From NCBI GenBank assembly GCA_903789525.1, contig CAIFER010000001.1, forward strand, positions 372,001 to 436,000: a stretch of 64,000 nucleotides of DNA. The letters run 5' to 3'. The position numbers were made by a program, and so were the translations under genes. Origin of the DNA: an uncultured Aeriscardovia sp. Lineage in GTDB: Bacteria > Actinomycetota > Actinomycetes > Actinomycetales > Bifidobacteriaceae. Positions 8,629 to 16,485 of this stretch are shown piece after piece. The notes beneath the pieces are model-generated. The model saw nothing but the letters and a program-made list of their open reading frames with translations. It ran no database searches and was not told the origin of the DNA. How positions within the stretch are numbered: position 1 is the first letter of the stretch; each line of letters opens with the position of its first letter.

Positions 8629-10743
8629 TTAATCCTTCTTCGGTTGCTGGTCGTGTGCTGCATCATGTGTTGCAGAAGTGGAAGCTGTCTCAGTCGATGA
8701 AGAGTGATCATCTGCGCTGTCTTCAGCGTTACCGTTTTTGTTCTGATCTGATTCAGCATTCTTCTGACGCAGCGCTTCGAGACGATGACGCGAATCTTCA
8801 ACGACAGCAGCTGCAGTATGAGACACGTGTTCGCCAATCTGGGCGCTCGCATCGCGAACGTTTTCGTTGACCTTGTGGAGAAGACGGCTTGCGTCAGATG
8901 GCTGCGGTTGGGTACCTGGGCGTGGGGTGTACACCTTGTTGTTGATGACGTCCGCATAGTGCTTTACTACATGAGCGCGTATGATCTTCAGACTCGGTGT
9001 GAGTGTTCCATCATCCTGTGAGAAGTCAGTTGTCAAAATCACGAATTTGCGTACTGATTCCGCTCGAGAAACAGACGCATTGCCGCGATCCACGTATTGC
9101 TGAATGAATGCTTTCACGGCCGCATTGTTCGCTGCATCCGCTACTGACATGTTCGGATCGAGATGGTTCTTCTTCAGCCAGACACTCAGCATGCCCGGAT
9201 CAAGCGTGACGAGTGCGGCAACGAATGGCCTCCGATCACCGATCACAACGCAATGCGACACAATCGGGCAGCGACTGATCTCCTTTTCTAGTGGTGCAGG
9301 AGAAACGTTCTTTCCGCCCGCCGTAATGATGAGATCCTTCTTGCGGCCGACTATGTACACAAAACCATCGTCATCGATTTGCGCCAAATCGCCGGTCTTC
9401 AGCCAGCCATCAGAGGTCAATGCTTCGCGAGTTTGCTCAGGATCGTTGAAATAACCCTTGAAGACACTATCGCCATGGATTTCGAGCTCATCATCATCGG
9501 CAAGACGAACGGTGATACCTGGCCCTGGCTTACCGACGGACCCAATACGGTTAGCTTTCTCGAAGTTGACGATGCATGGCGCTGCACTCTCTGTCATGCC
9601 ATAGCCTTGGATGAAGTGCAGTCCATCGATTCCGTTGAAGAAGTGAGCAAGATTCGGGTCGAGAGGAGCACCGCCACAGGCGAGCCATGCCACATGGGAG
9701 CCCATAGCATCCATGACCTGACTGCCGACAGCGCGCATGTAAAAGGCGTGACTGACCTTCTCTGCCGCCGTGTGACGCTTACCAGCTTGCTCATCCTTCG
9801 ACCATTGAATGAAGTGCTGTGCAGCGGCCTGGAAAACATTGCCCTTCAGACCTGCACCAGCCTTTTGGCTAGCTGCGTTAAACACCTTTTCGAAGACGCG
9901 CGGTACTCCGAGCAAGTACGTCGGCTTGAACGAGCGGAGATCAGCGAGCAAGTGCTTGGCGTTTGGAATGAAAGCAACGGTTCCTGCATTTCCAATTGCG
10001 CAGAATTCAATGTACCGTGCGAAGCAATGTGCCATCGGCAGGAAGAGGAGAAGGCGATTGGGCTTTGCCAGCATCTGAGGGAGCACATCCCAGCCATCGC
10101 GGACGACGCAAATGAAATTGCGATACGTGAGCATGGCACCTTTTGGTTTGCCGGTCGATCCCGATGTGAACACAATAGTGGCAACATCGTCCGCGTGAAC
10201 ACTGGCTTTTGCTTTGGCGAGCGCATCGTCACTCACTGTTCTGCCTTGCTCGATCAGAGCCGGTAGACCACCGGATTCAAAGCAATAGATGTTCTTAAGC
10301 GATGAAACACCGTCGCGTATTTGTTCGAGATATTGGCTGTGAACAGGTGTATCAGCGAACGCGCAGACAGGAGAAACTTCGTGAACAATCCCGTTCGCTT
10401 GATTGTATGAGTCTGTTTCATAGATTGGGACAGTCACCGCTCCGATGAGAGAGCACGCGAAATCTATGACGGACCACTGGTAACACGTCGCTGAGTAGAT
10501 AACAACTTTGTCACCCTTATGGATCCCCTGTGCAAGAAGACCTTTAGCTGCTGAACGAACGGTTTTTGCCATCTCTGAAGCTGTGACGTGAATCCATGAT
10601 TTCAGTCGTGGATCAAGTGGATCACGGTATTCAGCAATGACATCAGACGGACGCTTATCCGCTCGGATTTCCAAGAGACGATAGAACGTATCATTATCCG
10701 CAGTATTTTTAACTGCTTGCGGCGTACCATATTCTCTCAACAT
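8629..10743 (-). CDS. Long-chain acyl-CoA ligase (AMP-forming), copy 1, with C-terminal tail
   Basis: Paralogue of the downstream ligase and first gene of the pair. It shows FTSGSTGKPKGAMLTYRNF near residue 195, GYGMTESAAP near 381 and KTGDLAQIDDDGFVYIVGRK near 452. The catalytic domain ends near residue 605. About 100 further residues form a charged, Ala/Asp/Ser-rich helical tail (LHKVNENVRDASAQIGEHV and following) that the shorter copy lacks. This tail might bind a membrane or a partner, which is inference. A GGAG lies only 2 bases before the ATG but 5 before an in-frame TTG that is the second codon, so the true start may be that TTG. Bifidobacteria are not known for beta-oxidation, so activation for lipid synthesis is the likelier purpose. 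Confidence 0.92.
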   Translation of the reverse strand: MLREYGTPQAVKNTADNDTFYRLLEIRADKRPSDVIAEYRDPLDPRLKSWIHVTASEMAKTVRSAAKGLLAQGIHKGDKVVIYSATCYQWSVIDFACSLIGAVTVPIYETDSYNQANGIVHEVSPVCAFADTPVHSQYLEQIRDGVSSLKNIYCFESGGLPALIEQGRTVSDDALAKAKASVHADDVATIVFTSGSTGKPKGAMLTYRNFICVVRDGWDVLPQMLAKPNRLLLFLPMAHCFARYIEFCAIGNAGTVAFIPNAKHLLADLRSFKPTYLLGVPRVFEKVFNAASQKAGAGLKGNVFQAAAQHFIQWSKDEQAGKRHTAAEKVSHAFYMRAVGSQVMDAMGSHVAWLACGGAPLDPNLAHFFNGIDGLHFIQGYGMTESAAPCIVNFEKANRIGSVGKPGPGITVRLADDDELEIHGDSVFKGYFNDPEQTREALTSDGWLKTGDLAQIDDDGFVYIVGRKKDLIITAGGKNVSPAPLEKEISRCPIVSHCVVIGDRRPFVAALVTLDPGMLSVWLKKNHLDPNMSVADAANNAAVKAFIQQYVDRGNASVSRAESVRKFVILTTDFSQDDGTLTPSLKIIRAHVVKHYADVINNKVYTPRPGTQPQPSDASRLLHKVNENVRDASAQIGEHVSHTAAAVVEDSRHRLEALRQKNAESDQNKNGNAEDSADDHSSSTETASTSATHDAAHDQQPKKD

Positions 10744-10835
10744 GTCTCCAGTCTACCAATGAAAAACTGTGAAACATGCTGAGAGATTGCTGAAAAATCG
10801 CACTAAAAACGGCAACGCTGTGTTACGTTACGCAC

Positions 10836-11687
10836 TTATCCGATGTCAAGTTCTGTGGCAATCCAGCGGCAACCAAATTTATTGAGCCGAATGTTGCACA
10901 GGAAGGGTGTTTTCCCGATGCGCAGTCTCACTGTTGATTCGATCGTATGGGCATTAATAGCAAAAGAATGCTCGCCTGTGATGCACGCAGGCAGGTGAGG
11001 GAAGTTAAAGAGGAGAAGCTGAGGACGTGATTCGCAGATATTCTTCTGGTGAATGATTCGCCCGTACACGGCAGCATTAGTTTTCTCGCGGACGAGAGAT
11101 GGGGTGAGATTTCCTCGCATTATTTCAAGAGCTTGGAAGCTGAGGATGGCGATCGTTTTACACAATTCTTGGGCTTCCGCAACGCGAATGTCGTGCTCAT
11201 TACACCACACGAATTCAACGCGAGCCGGTGCAATATGGCGGCTAAACATGACGTGCCAGACCCGCTTTGCGTGATAGATCTGATCACTTTTCGTTGCGCA
11301 GTTGGCATACGTCAGGACGCTGCGAGGCTTGTGCCCTGGTGGGAGTGGCAGATGAACATTATCTGCATTAGCCGCAGCACCGCATTCGAAATTGGATGGT
11401 CCATATGGTGGTTTGAGTTGCCGATGATTTGCGGATGGATGAAGGAGATATCCGTCCTTCGGCCGCCGTAAGTCAAGAGGTTTTTCGGGAATGTTGAGCG
11501 GATTCGATTCGTTCACAGAAGCGTTGTCGGTATCGTTGTCGCTATCGCGGTTGCTCTTATTTTTGTTGTCTTTAGTTTTCTTTTCTCCCTGCTGATCAGA
11601 CTGCGGTGTCTCAGATGCGGTATTTTCCTCATTTTTCTTTTGCTGATCGTCATCGTCGTTGATGTTTCTATTCGATCCCATATTCAC
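10836..11687 (-). CDS. Rv3235-family-like hypothetical protein
   Basis: A 283-residue protein in two parts. Residues 1-75 are low-complexity and very rich in Asp, Asn, Lys and Gln, so probably disordered. From about residue 140 there is a compact domain (EAQELCKTIAILSFQALEIM, then a helix and 'VYGRIIHQK') that resembles the actinobacterial Rv3235 family, which is often found near secA and has no established function. Three Cys residues in the C-terminal half are not arranged as an obvious metal site. The GTG at 11687 has AGGA 5 bases upstream, and an ATG two codons later is possible. It stands alone between guaB3 and the ligase operon. Confidence 0.6.
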   Translation of the reverse strand: MNMGSNRNINDDDDQQKKNEENTASETPQSDQQGEKKTKDNKNKSNRDSDNDTDNASVNESNPLNIPEKPLDLRRPKDGYLLHPSANHRQLKPPYGPSNFECGAAANADNVHLPLPPGHKPRSVLTYANCATKSDQIYHAKRVWHVMFSRHIAPARVEFVWCNEHDIRVAEAQELCKTIAILSFQALEIMRGNLTPSLVREKTNAAVYGRIIHQKNICESRPQLLLFNFPHLPACITGEHSFAINAHTIESTVRLRIGKTPFLCNIRLNKFGCRWIATELDIG

Positions 11688-11779
11688 TTCTTTCCTTCAC
11701 TCTTCAGCCTCTTGTGGAATCGCACACGGAGAGGATCGTAAACGATAAAAATGCTCGACGCGTTTTGAATGCGTCAAAC

Positions 11780-11813
11780 AGTGTCCCAATGAACATAAGT
11801 TCATCAGGACACT
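11780..11813. other. Nested inverted repeat
   Basis: AGTGTCC pairs with GGACACT, and inside it GAAC pairs with GTTC around an ATAA loop, giving a two-tier interrupted hairpin. Neither side has a T-run, so it is not a typical intrinsic terminator. It lies 95 bases after the guaB3 stop and 93 bases before the Rv3235-like start, both on the minus strand. It could be an RNA structure or a protein-binding site. Confidence 0.45.
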
Positions 11814-11862
11814 AAGAGCTTACGCTATCGTTGGATGAGTTAAGAAAAAAAGTTCCACTCAT

Positions 11863-11879
11863 TGTGGATAAGTGGATAA
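11863..11879 (-). promoter_or_regulatory. Two overlapping DnaA-box-like sites
   Basis: On the minus strand the sequence reads TTATCCACT then TATCCACA, that is, two TTATCCAC-type nonamers sharing one base. The second, TTATCCACA, matches the DnaA-box consensus exactly. An A-run (11843-11851) lies beside them. Whether DnaA binds here is inference. Confidence 0.4.
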
Positions 11880-11907
11880 CTACATAACTAGATACTCTGT
11901 ATGGTCG

Positions 11908-13077
11908 TTAGAATTCACCAGGATGATAACGCGATAGAACCACATCACACCGCTGGAACGACTTGAGATCGTTATATCCCGTTGACGCCATCGCTCGTTT
12001 CAGAGCACCGACGATATTGGTCTTCCCGTCAGCGTGATGACTTGGTCCAAAGAGAATTTGTTTGAGAGACCCCGCCGTTCCAACGTTGACGCGCTTGCCA
12101 TGGGGAAGCGTTGCATGATGTGCTTCTGGGCCCCAATGCATGCCACGGCCCGGTGCTTCTTGTGCGCGTGCGAGTGCCGTTCCGAGCATCACACCGTCTG
12201 CTCCGAGCGCGAATGCTTTAATAATTGACCCAGATGTGCCGAGGCCACCATCAGCAATAACGTGAACGTAACGTCCGCCTGACTCGTCCATATAATCGCG
12301 CCGAGCTGCAGCAACGTCGGCGATGGCTGTTGCCATAGGAGGTTGAATTCCAAGTGTGATACGAGTCGTCGATGCTGCTCCGCCACCAAAGCCCACGAGT
12401 ACGCCGGCAGCCCCTGTTCGCATCAGATGCAGAGCAGCTTGATACGATGCGGTTCCTCCGACAATCACGGGGACATCAAGTTCATAAATGAACCTTTTCA
12501 GATTGAGTGGCTCAGCAGAAGTCGAAACGTGCTCGGCAGAGACTGTCGTACCGCGAATGACGAACATGTCAACGCCTGCATCCAGGACAGTGCGATAGAA
12601 CTCTTTTGTTCGACCAGGAGAGAGGGCTCCTGCGACAGGAACCCCGGCATCACGGATTTCATGCAAACGCTCTGTAATGAGATCTCTGCGAATCGGCTTG
12701 GAGTAGATCTCCTGCATCCGGGCTGTAGATTCTTCTGGATTGAGATGACTGATTTCATCTAAGAGTGGCTCCGGATTCTCGTAGCGAGTCCAAATGCCTT
12801 CCAAGTCGAGAACACCGAGGCCACCTAACTTTCCTAGTAAAATAGCGGTCTTTGGGCTCATCACCGAGTCCATCGGCGCTCCAATGATCGGGATAGAAAA
12901 GTAATTTGCATCAAGTTGCCATGACACGGAAACATCCCGCGGATCACGGGTTCGACGTGACGGGACTATGGCAACATCATCGAGTGAGTATGCCAAGGAT
13001 CCTGTTTTTCCTCGGCCAATAGAGATTTCCTGAGCCATACGCTTCAGAGTACGGGACTTGTGTGACGAACGCATCAC
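11908..13077 (-). CDS. guaB3: GuaB3-family IMP dehydrogenase-related protein
   Basis: A TIM-barrel IMPDH/GMP reductase relative of the GuaB3 type. It has no CBS domains (389 residues), begins with YSLDDVAIVPSRRTRDPRDV, and shows IIGAPMDSVMSP and LGTSGSIIKAFALGADGVMLG. The loop that carries the catalytic Cys in true IMPDH (usually S-I-C-T-T) reads GGGAASTTR here, so the Cys is replaced by Ser. This is like mycobacterial GuaB3, where the Cys is also absent, and it makes classical IMPDH activity unlikely. The start is a GTG at 13077, or the ATG next to it, with AAAGG 6 bases upstream. Many relatives begin nearer MAQEISIGRGK (13038), but I see no ribosome-binding site there. Exact reaction unknown. 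Confidence 0.88.
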   Translation of the reverse strand: MMRSSHKSRTLKRMAQEISIGRGKTGSLAYSLDDVAIVPSRRTRDPRDVSVSWQLDANYFSIPIIGAPMDSVMSPKTAILLGKLGGLGVLDLEGIWTRYENPEPLLDEISHLNPEESTARMQEIYSKPIRRDLITERLHEIRDAGVPVAGALSPGRTKEFYRTVLDAGVDMFVIRGTTVSAEHVSTSAEPLNLKRFIYELDVPVIVGGTASYQAALHLMRTGAAGVLVGFGGGAASTTRITLGIQPPMATAIADVAAARRDYMDESGGRYVHVIADGGLGTSGSIIKAFALGADGVMLGTALARAQEAPGRGMHWGPEAHHATLPHGKRVNVGTAGSLKQILFGPSHHADGKTNIVGALKRAMASTGYNDLKSFQRCDVVLSRYHPGEF

Positions 13078-13172
13078 ATGAAACCTTTCAGTCAGTCAGC
13101 GTTGTTGCACAAGTAATGGCGGGTAACGGTAAGTAAAGAGAGACTTCAGGGCAAAACATAAAATTGAGGACG

Positions 13173-14747
13173 ATGAAGGATTTGATTCAGGGGCGCGCAC
13201 GGTCTTTACTCATGTGTATTGCACGATTTTTTGTTGCAGGTGTGCTTGCTGTATCCCTCTGTCTGACAGCATCGTGTGGTTCTCAAGCCACGAACGTGCC
13301 CACCACAAATCCGCGCTCGACGTCCTCGTTGAGAGTGCTGGCGCTTTTCCCGACTGATGCTCCCGTCGTCAGTGGAATGAATTCAGCAAACCACTGGAGC
13401 GTGCTGGGACAGGATTTGAAAAAAGCTGTTGCATCTCACATTCCGCGTGCTCACGTGACAGTCGAGCAATCAGCACATATTTCTGATCAAATCAAAGCGC
13501 TCCGGGACAACCAAGCGGACCACGATCTTCAGCTACGTCGCGGTGATGTTCTTTTCGTCACTCCCGCAGTAGATGTAGAAGATAGTGCCAAAGGATTTGG
13601 CAATATGGTGGGCGATCGCATCACGTCACGTTCTGCATCTGAAAACTCAAGCGTGTCTTCGTCGCAGTCGGAGGATTCCGATGGGTCCGATGATCCAGAG
13701 ACTGATTCGAGCGACATGGCAGATCAAACTACTCTTGCTTCTCAGCTCACTCATCTCGAGAAAAGTGGAGTTCATGTAGTCTTGTGTGCACGGAGAATCA
13801 GGGGATATCGCCTATCAATGTTCATTGAGACGATGAGTCCGTATGAGGTTGGTCGCCTTCAAGCCCAACAAGTTGCTTCGAAAATCAAGCTGAGTGAGGC
13901 AACACCACGCAACCCGCGGCGGATGATCATTTTGGCCCCAGGCTCTATCGATGATGCAGTTTCTCACGAGTTCATCCATGGTGTATGGAGTGTTGTGGGG
14001 CCGTCACTGAGTGATGGGAAAGCTGTTCTTGTTGGGGCTGATCATATTACGACAGAGAGCGATTTCTTCCTCAGTGATCAAACAAGCTCGTTCTTCCTCA
14101 ACGGATCGAATGCAGCCGGGGTACAGCGTGCTGTGAACGAAATAATAGACCAGCAAATGAAGGCAGAGCACCAGAGCTCTTCTCCGCTGAATGTCATCCC
14201 TGGATTGCCACATCAGACCACGCCGATTGATGCGGTCATTGCAGGTACGGATTTCGCGGCACAGCAGACGGTGGCAGTGGCGACAAATCGCGGTTACACG
14301 GGGTCTGCAGCCACCATTAATCCTGATGTGTCGTTGCAATCAGTCGTCAATAATCTTGCTGGAAACCATGATTTAGCAAAAAAGAAAGTACCTGATCCGA
14401 GGCACCCGGCAAATCATTCTGAGCAGCACGATCATTCATCTGCAGCTACATGGCCTGTCATCTCTGGATTTGGTGGGTATTCAGCTTCCGTATCTCTCGT
14501 GACATCTGGAAAACAATGGATTACCGCCGTCGTAGATGAGAAAGCTCTGAGTCTGTCGCTCGCACAAATGTGTCATAACGCTGCAGTGAGAAAGACGATC
14601 ACCAGTCAGCTTCATACTCATAGTGAAGGCTCCCCGAAAGCTCCAGTACAGGTACTGAGAGCGCGTATTGTGACAGTAACGAGCGAGAATATCAAACGTG
14701 ATCTCCTCGATCCTGGGTACGCCAGTGCTGCCGACGCGGGCCTCTAA
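13173..14747 (+). CDS. Substrate-binding-protein-like lipoprotein
   Basis: An exported lipoprotein of about 524 residues. The N-terminus has a basic stretch, a hydrophobic core (FFVAGVLAVSLCLT) and a lipobox-like TASC, whose Cys would be acylated by Lgt. The -3 position is Thr rather than Leu, a weak point. The rest has the alternating strand/helix pattern of a periplasmic-binding-protein fold (RVLALFPTDAPVVSG; RRMIILAPGSIDDAVSH; PIDAVIAGTDFAAQQTVAVA) of the sugar-binding kind. A Ser/Asp/Glu-rich insert (about residues 150-190) interrupts it. No ABC permease or ATPase lies nearby, so its transporter or sensor partner is unknown. An in-frame TTG at 13164 could be the start. Its stop overlaps that of the convergent M23-like gene. 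Confidence 0.7.
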   Translation: MKDLIQGRARSLLMCIARFFVAGVLAVSLCLTASCGSQATNVPTTNPRSTSSLRVLALFPTDAPVVSGMNSANHWSVLGQDLKKAVASHIPRAHVTVEQSAHISDQIKALRDNQADHDLQLRRGDVLFVTPAVDVEDSAKGFGNMVGDRITSRSASENSSVSSSQSEDSDGSDDPETDSSDMADQTTLASQLTHLEKSGVHVVLCARRIRGYRLSMFIETMSPYEVGRLQAQQVASKIKLSEATPRNPRRMIILAPGSIDDAVSHEFIHGVWSVVGPSLSDGKAVLVGADHITTESDFFLSDQTSSFFLNGSNAAGVQRAVNEIIDQQMKAEHQSSSPLNVIPGLPHQTTPIDAVIAGTDFAAQQTVAVATNRGYTGSAATINPDVSLQSVVNNLAGNHDLAKKKVPDPRHPANHSEQHDHSSAATWPVISGFGGYSASVSLVTSGKQWITAVVDEKALSLSLAQMCHNAAVRKTITSQLHTHSEGSPKAPVQVLRARIVTVTSENIKRDLLDPGYASAADAGL

Positions 14748-15409
14748 TTCGGTTTCAGTACAATATGCGACGGTATAAGAACAGTCAGCGGATCCACGTA
14801 AACCCCATCACGGAGCACGCCAACGTGAATATAACCCTCTGCACAGTGATCCGAAACGCCCTCAATTGAAGCTACACGTTGCCCTTCGTGGATTTGATCA
14901 CCCTTCTTCAACTGTGTGCGAGCTGGTTCAAATGTCATCACCATTCGACCAACTGAATTACTTGCAGCAGAATCGATGGAAGTCAGTGAGATGCTGACGA
15001 CATCCTTTCCTCCAACTTTCCCAGCAAAATGAATCGTTCCATCGGCAGGAGCAACGACATATGAATCAGCTCCAGCTTGAATATCGATCCCTCGATGGCC
15101 AGGAAACCAATTCTGCAAAGGAATGCGAGCACGGTTACTGACGCGTCGAGCTGGTTGCCCCTGTGCATTTCGTATTGGCCATGTCAGCCGCACAGTACAT
15201 CCAAAATATTGAGAAGTATGGGTACGATGGCTTTCTTCGCTCATACGGCAGATCTGGGGAGTATGTGTTACTGGTGGAGCGACTGAAGCACCCATCGATG
15301 TCTGAGAGGCAGGAATGCCATGAAACCCTAGGGCGATGAGGAAGACGGCAACTGTCATTAGTACAGTTCGCGCTCGCGAATGGATCAATTGAGTATGAAA
15401 AAGCATCAT
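14744..15409 (-). CDS. Exported M23-like peptidase-fold protein
   Basis: A secreted protein of about 222 residues. A signal peptide/anchor (LMTVAVFLIALGFHGIPA) is followed by a LytM/M23 domain: FPGHRGIDIQAGADSYVVAPADG, then the strand GKDVVSISL and the lysine turn QLKKGDQIHEGQRVASIEG. The first zinc motif (H-x3-D) is intact. At the second motif, where M23 enzymes have H-x-H, the sequence reads GYIHVGVL, so the first His is replaced by Tyr. Peptidoglycan cleavage may therefore be lost or altered. I chose the ATG at 15409 because the open frame upstream to 15547 runs into the tRNA-Asn promoter, and the residues before it look like no signal peptide. No clear ribosome-binding site was found. Confidence 0.75.
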   Translation of the reverse strand: MMLFHTQLIHSRARTVLMTVAVFLIALGFHGIPASQTSMGASVAPPVTHTPQICRMSEESHRTHTSQYFGCTVRLTWPIRNAQGQPARRVSNRARIPLQNWFPGHRGIDIQAGADSYVVAPADGTIHFAGKVGGKDVVSISLTSIDSAASNSVGRMVMTFEPARTQLKKGDQIHEGQRVASIEGVSDHCAEGYIHVGVLRDGVYVDPLTVLIPSHIVLKPN

Positions 15410-15554
15410 ATGTGTATTGCATCGCAGATGAGTAGAAGGCGAAATAGAAAAAGAAAATGTGGACAGATTGATGACCATTTTTCTTATTTTCGTGGAATAA
15501 CGGGGTAGAAGTATTCGATGAGGAACCGTTCTGAATGTGGACGACACGCCGATG

Positions 15555-15582
15555 TTGAATTCGAAAAGAATTTCTATATAAT
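15555..15582 (+). promoter_or_regulatory. Promoter of tRNA-Asn
   Basis: A TTGAAT -35 box (15555-15560), a 16-base spacer, and a perfect TATAAT -10 box (15577-15582) end 12 bases before the mature tRNA. This is the clearest sigma-70-type promoter in the window. Confidence 0.78.
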
Positions 15583-15594
15583 AATTAATTGTCT

Positions 15595-15666
15595 TCCCGC
15601 GTAGCTCAGTGGTAGAGCGTTCGACTGTTAATCGAAAAGTCGCCGGTTCGAGCCCAGCCGCGGGAG
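15595..15666 (+). tRNA. tRNA-Asn (GTT)
   Basis: A 72-base cloverleaf. The acceptor stem TCCCGCG pairs with CGCGGGA, with discriminator G. The anticodon loop CTGTTAA gives anticodon GTT. CCA is not encoded. The T stem GCCGG/CCAGC has one C-A mismatch (positions 51 and 63), and the D loop is short. It has its own promoter and terminator. Confidence 0.97.
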
Positions 15667-15671
15667 CTCAT

Positions 15672-15699
15672 AAAGCTGGATCGTAAGGTCCAGCTTTTT
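15672..15699 (+). terminator. Terminator after tRNA-Asn
   Basis: AAAGCTGGA pairs with TCCAGCTTT across an 8-base loop, then TTTTTA. It starts 5 bases after the tRNA. Confidence 0.88.
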
Positions 15700-15746
15700 A
15701 TGTATGTGCATGTATGTGTATCCCGCTGGAGTAAGGGGTCTCTCGT

Positions 15747-16250
15747 ATGACGGTTCGCCCAATTCGCGTTGTTCCAGATCCTGTTCTTCGTACACCATGT
15801 GATCCGGTCACGTCAATCACACCGGCGATTCGCCAGATCGTCCAAGATCTCCTGGATACAGTAGATGATCCTGGTCGAGCGGGTCTTTCGGCTAATCAGA
15901 TCGGCATCAGTTTGCGAATCTTTTCGTACAATGTCAACGGCAAGCTGGGGTACATCATCAATCCTCATATCGTTGAAAAGCGTGGTCAGCAGTATGGGGA
16001 TGAAGGATGCCTTTCACTGCCAGGGCTGTGGTATAAGTGCGCACGTGCAGATTATGCCAAAGCTGAGGGGATTAATCTCAACGGAGGCCATATCACCCTC
16101 GAGGGTTCTGGCATTATGGGTCGAATGATCCAGCACGAATGCGATCATTTGGACGGTCACGTTTTTATCGATCGTCTTGCTTCCGATCAGCGTAAACTCG
16201 CGATGCAGTACATGCGCGAACATCCGTTCCAGCAGCCGCGGATTGCTTAA
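15747..16250 (+). CDS. def: Peptide deformylase
   Basis: Removes the formyl group from N-terminal formyl-Met of new proteins; a metal-dependent enzyme, usually Fe2+ or Zn2+. All three motifs are present: GLSANQIG (motif 1, with Gln), EGCLSLP (motif 2, metal-binding Cys) and QHECDHLDG (motif 3, HExxH). It is 167 residues, complete, and starts 80 bases after tRNA-Asn. It appears to be a single-gene unit upstream of rpsB. Confidence 0.97.
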   Translation: MTVRPIRVVPDPVLRTPCDPVTSITPAIRQIVQDLLDTVDDPGRAGLSANQIGISLRIFSYNVNGKLGYIINPHIVEKRGQQYGDEGCLSLPGLWYKCARADYAKAEGINLNGGHITLEGSGIMGRMIQHECDHLDGHVFIDRLASDQRKLAMQYMREHPFQQPRIA

Positions 16251-16332
16251 TCGCGTTTGACACCTTTTTGCATCGTATTGTGTATCGCTTCCCGTCTTAC
16301 CTCTCTCGTATTGTGATAAGTGCATGTTTTGT

Positions 16333-16472
16333 ATAAGAGTGTGATCGCAGCACTCTTATGCGCATAGGAATAACTGAGTGCATGCAATTACGCGCCATGA
16401 CAGCGATGGCCTGTGTCGGTCGGTCTTGTGAAAGATTGCGTCCAGGTGCTCATGGCTAGGAAAGAACCGACA
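16333..16472 (+). promoter_or_regulatory. Structured 5' leader of rpsB
   Basis: Two inverted repeats lie in the 235-base gap before rpsB. ATAAGAGTG (16333-16341) pairs with CACTCTTAT (16351-16359) across 9 bases. TGTCGGT (16414-16420) pairs with ACCGACA (16466-16472) across 45 bases, its 3' arm ending 2 bases before the AAAGG ribosome-binding site. The first lacks a T-run, so it is a poor terminator for def. Leaders that bind S2 protein are known for other bacteria; equivalence here is inference. Confidence 0.4.
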
Positions 16473-16485
16473 GAAAGGTAAGATC

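Noticed and set aside
9379-10266. A 295-codon plus-strand open frame opposite acyl-CoA ligase copy 1
   Set aside because: Antisense to a gene with clear ANL motifs; sequence is irregular, with no hydrophobic core or domain.
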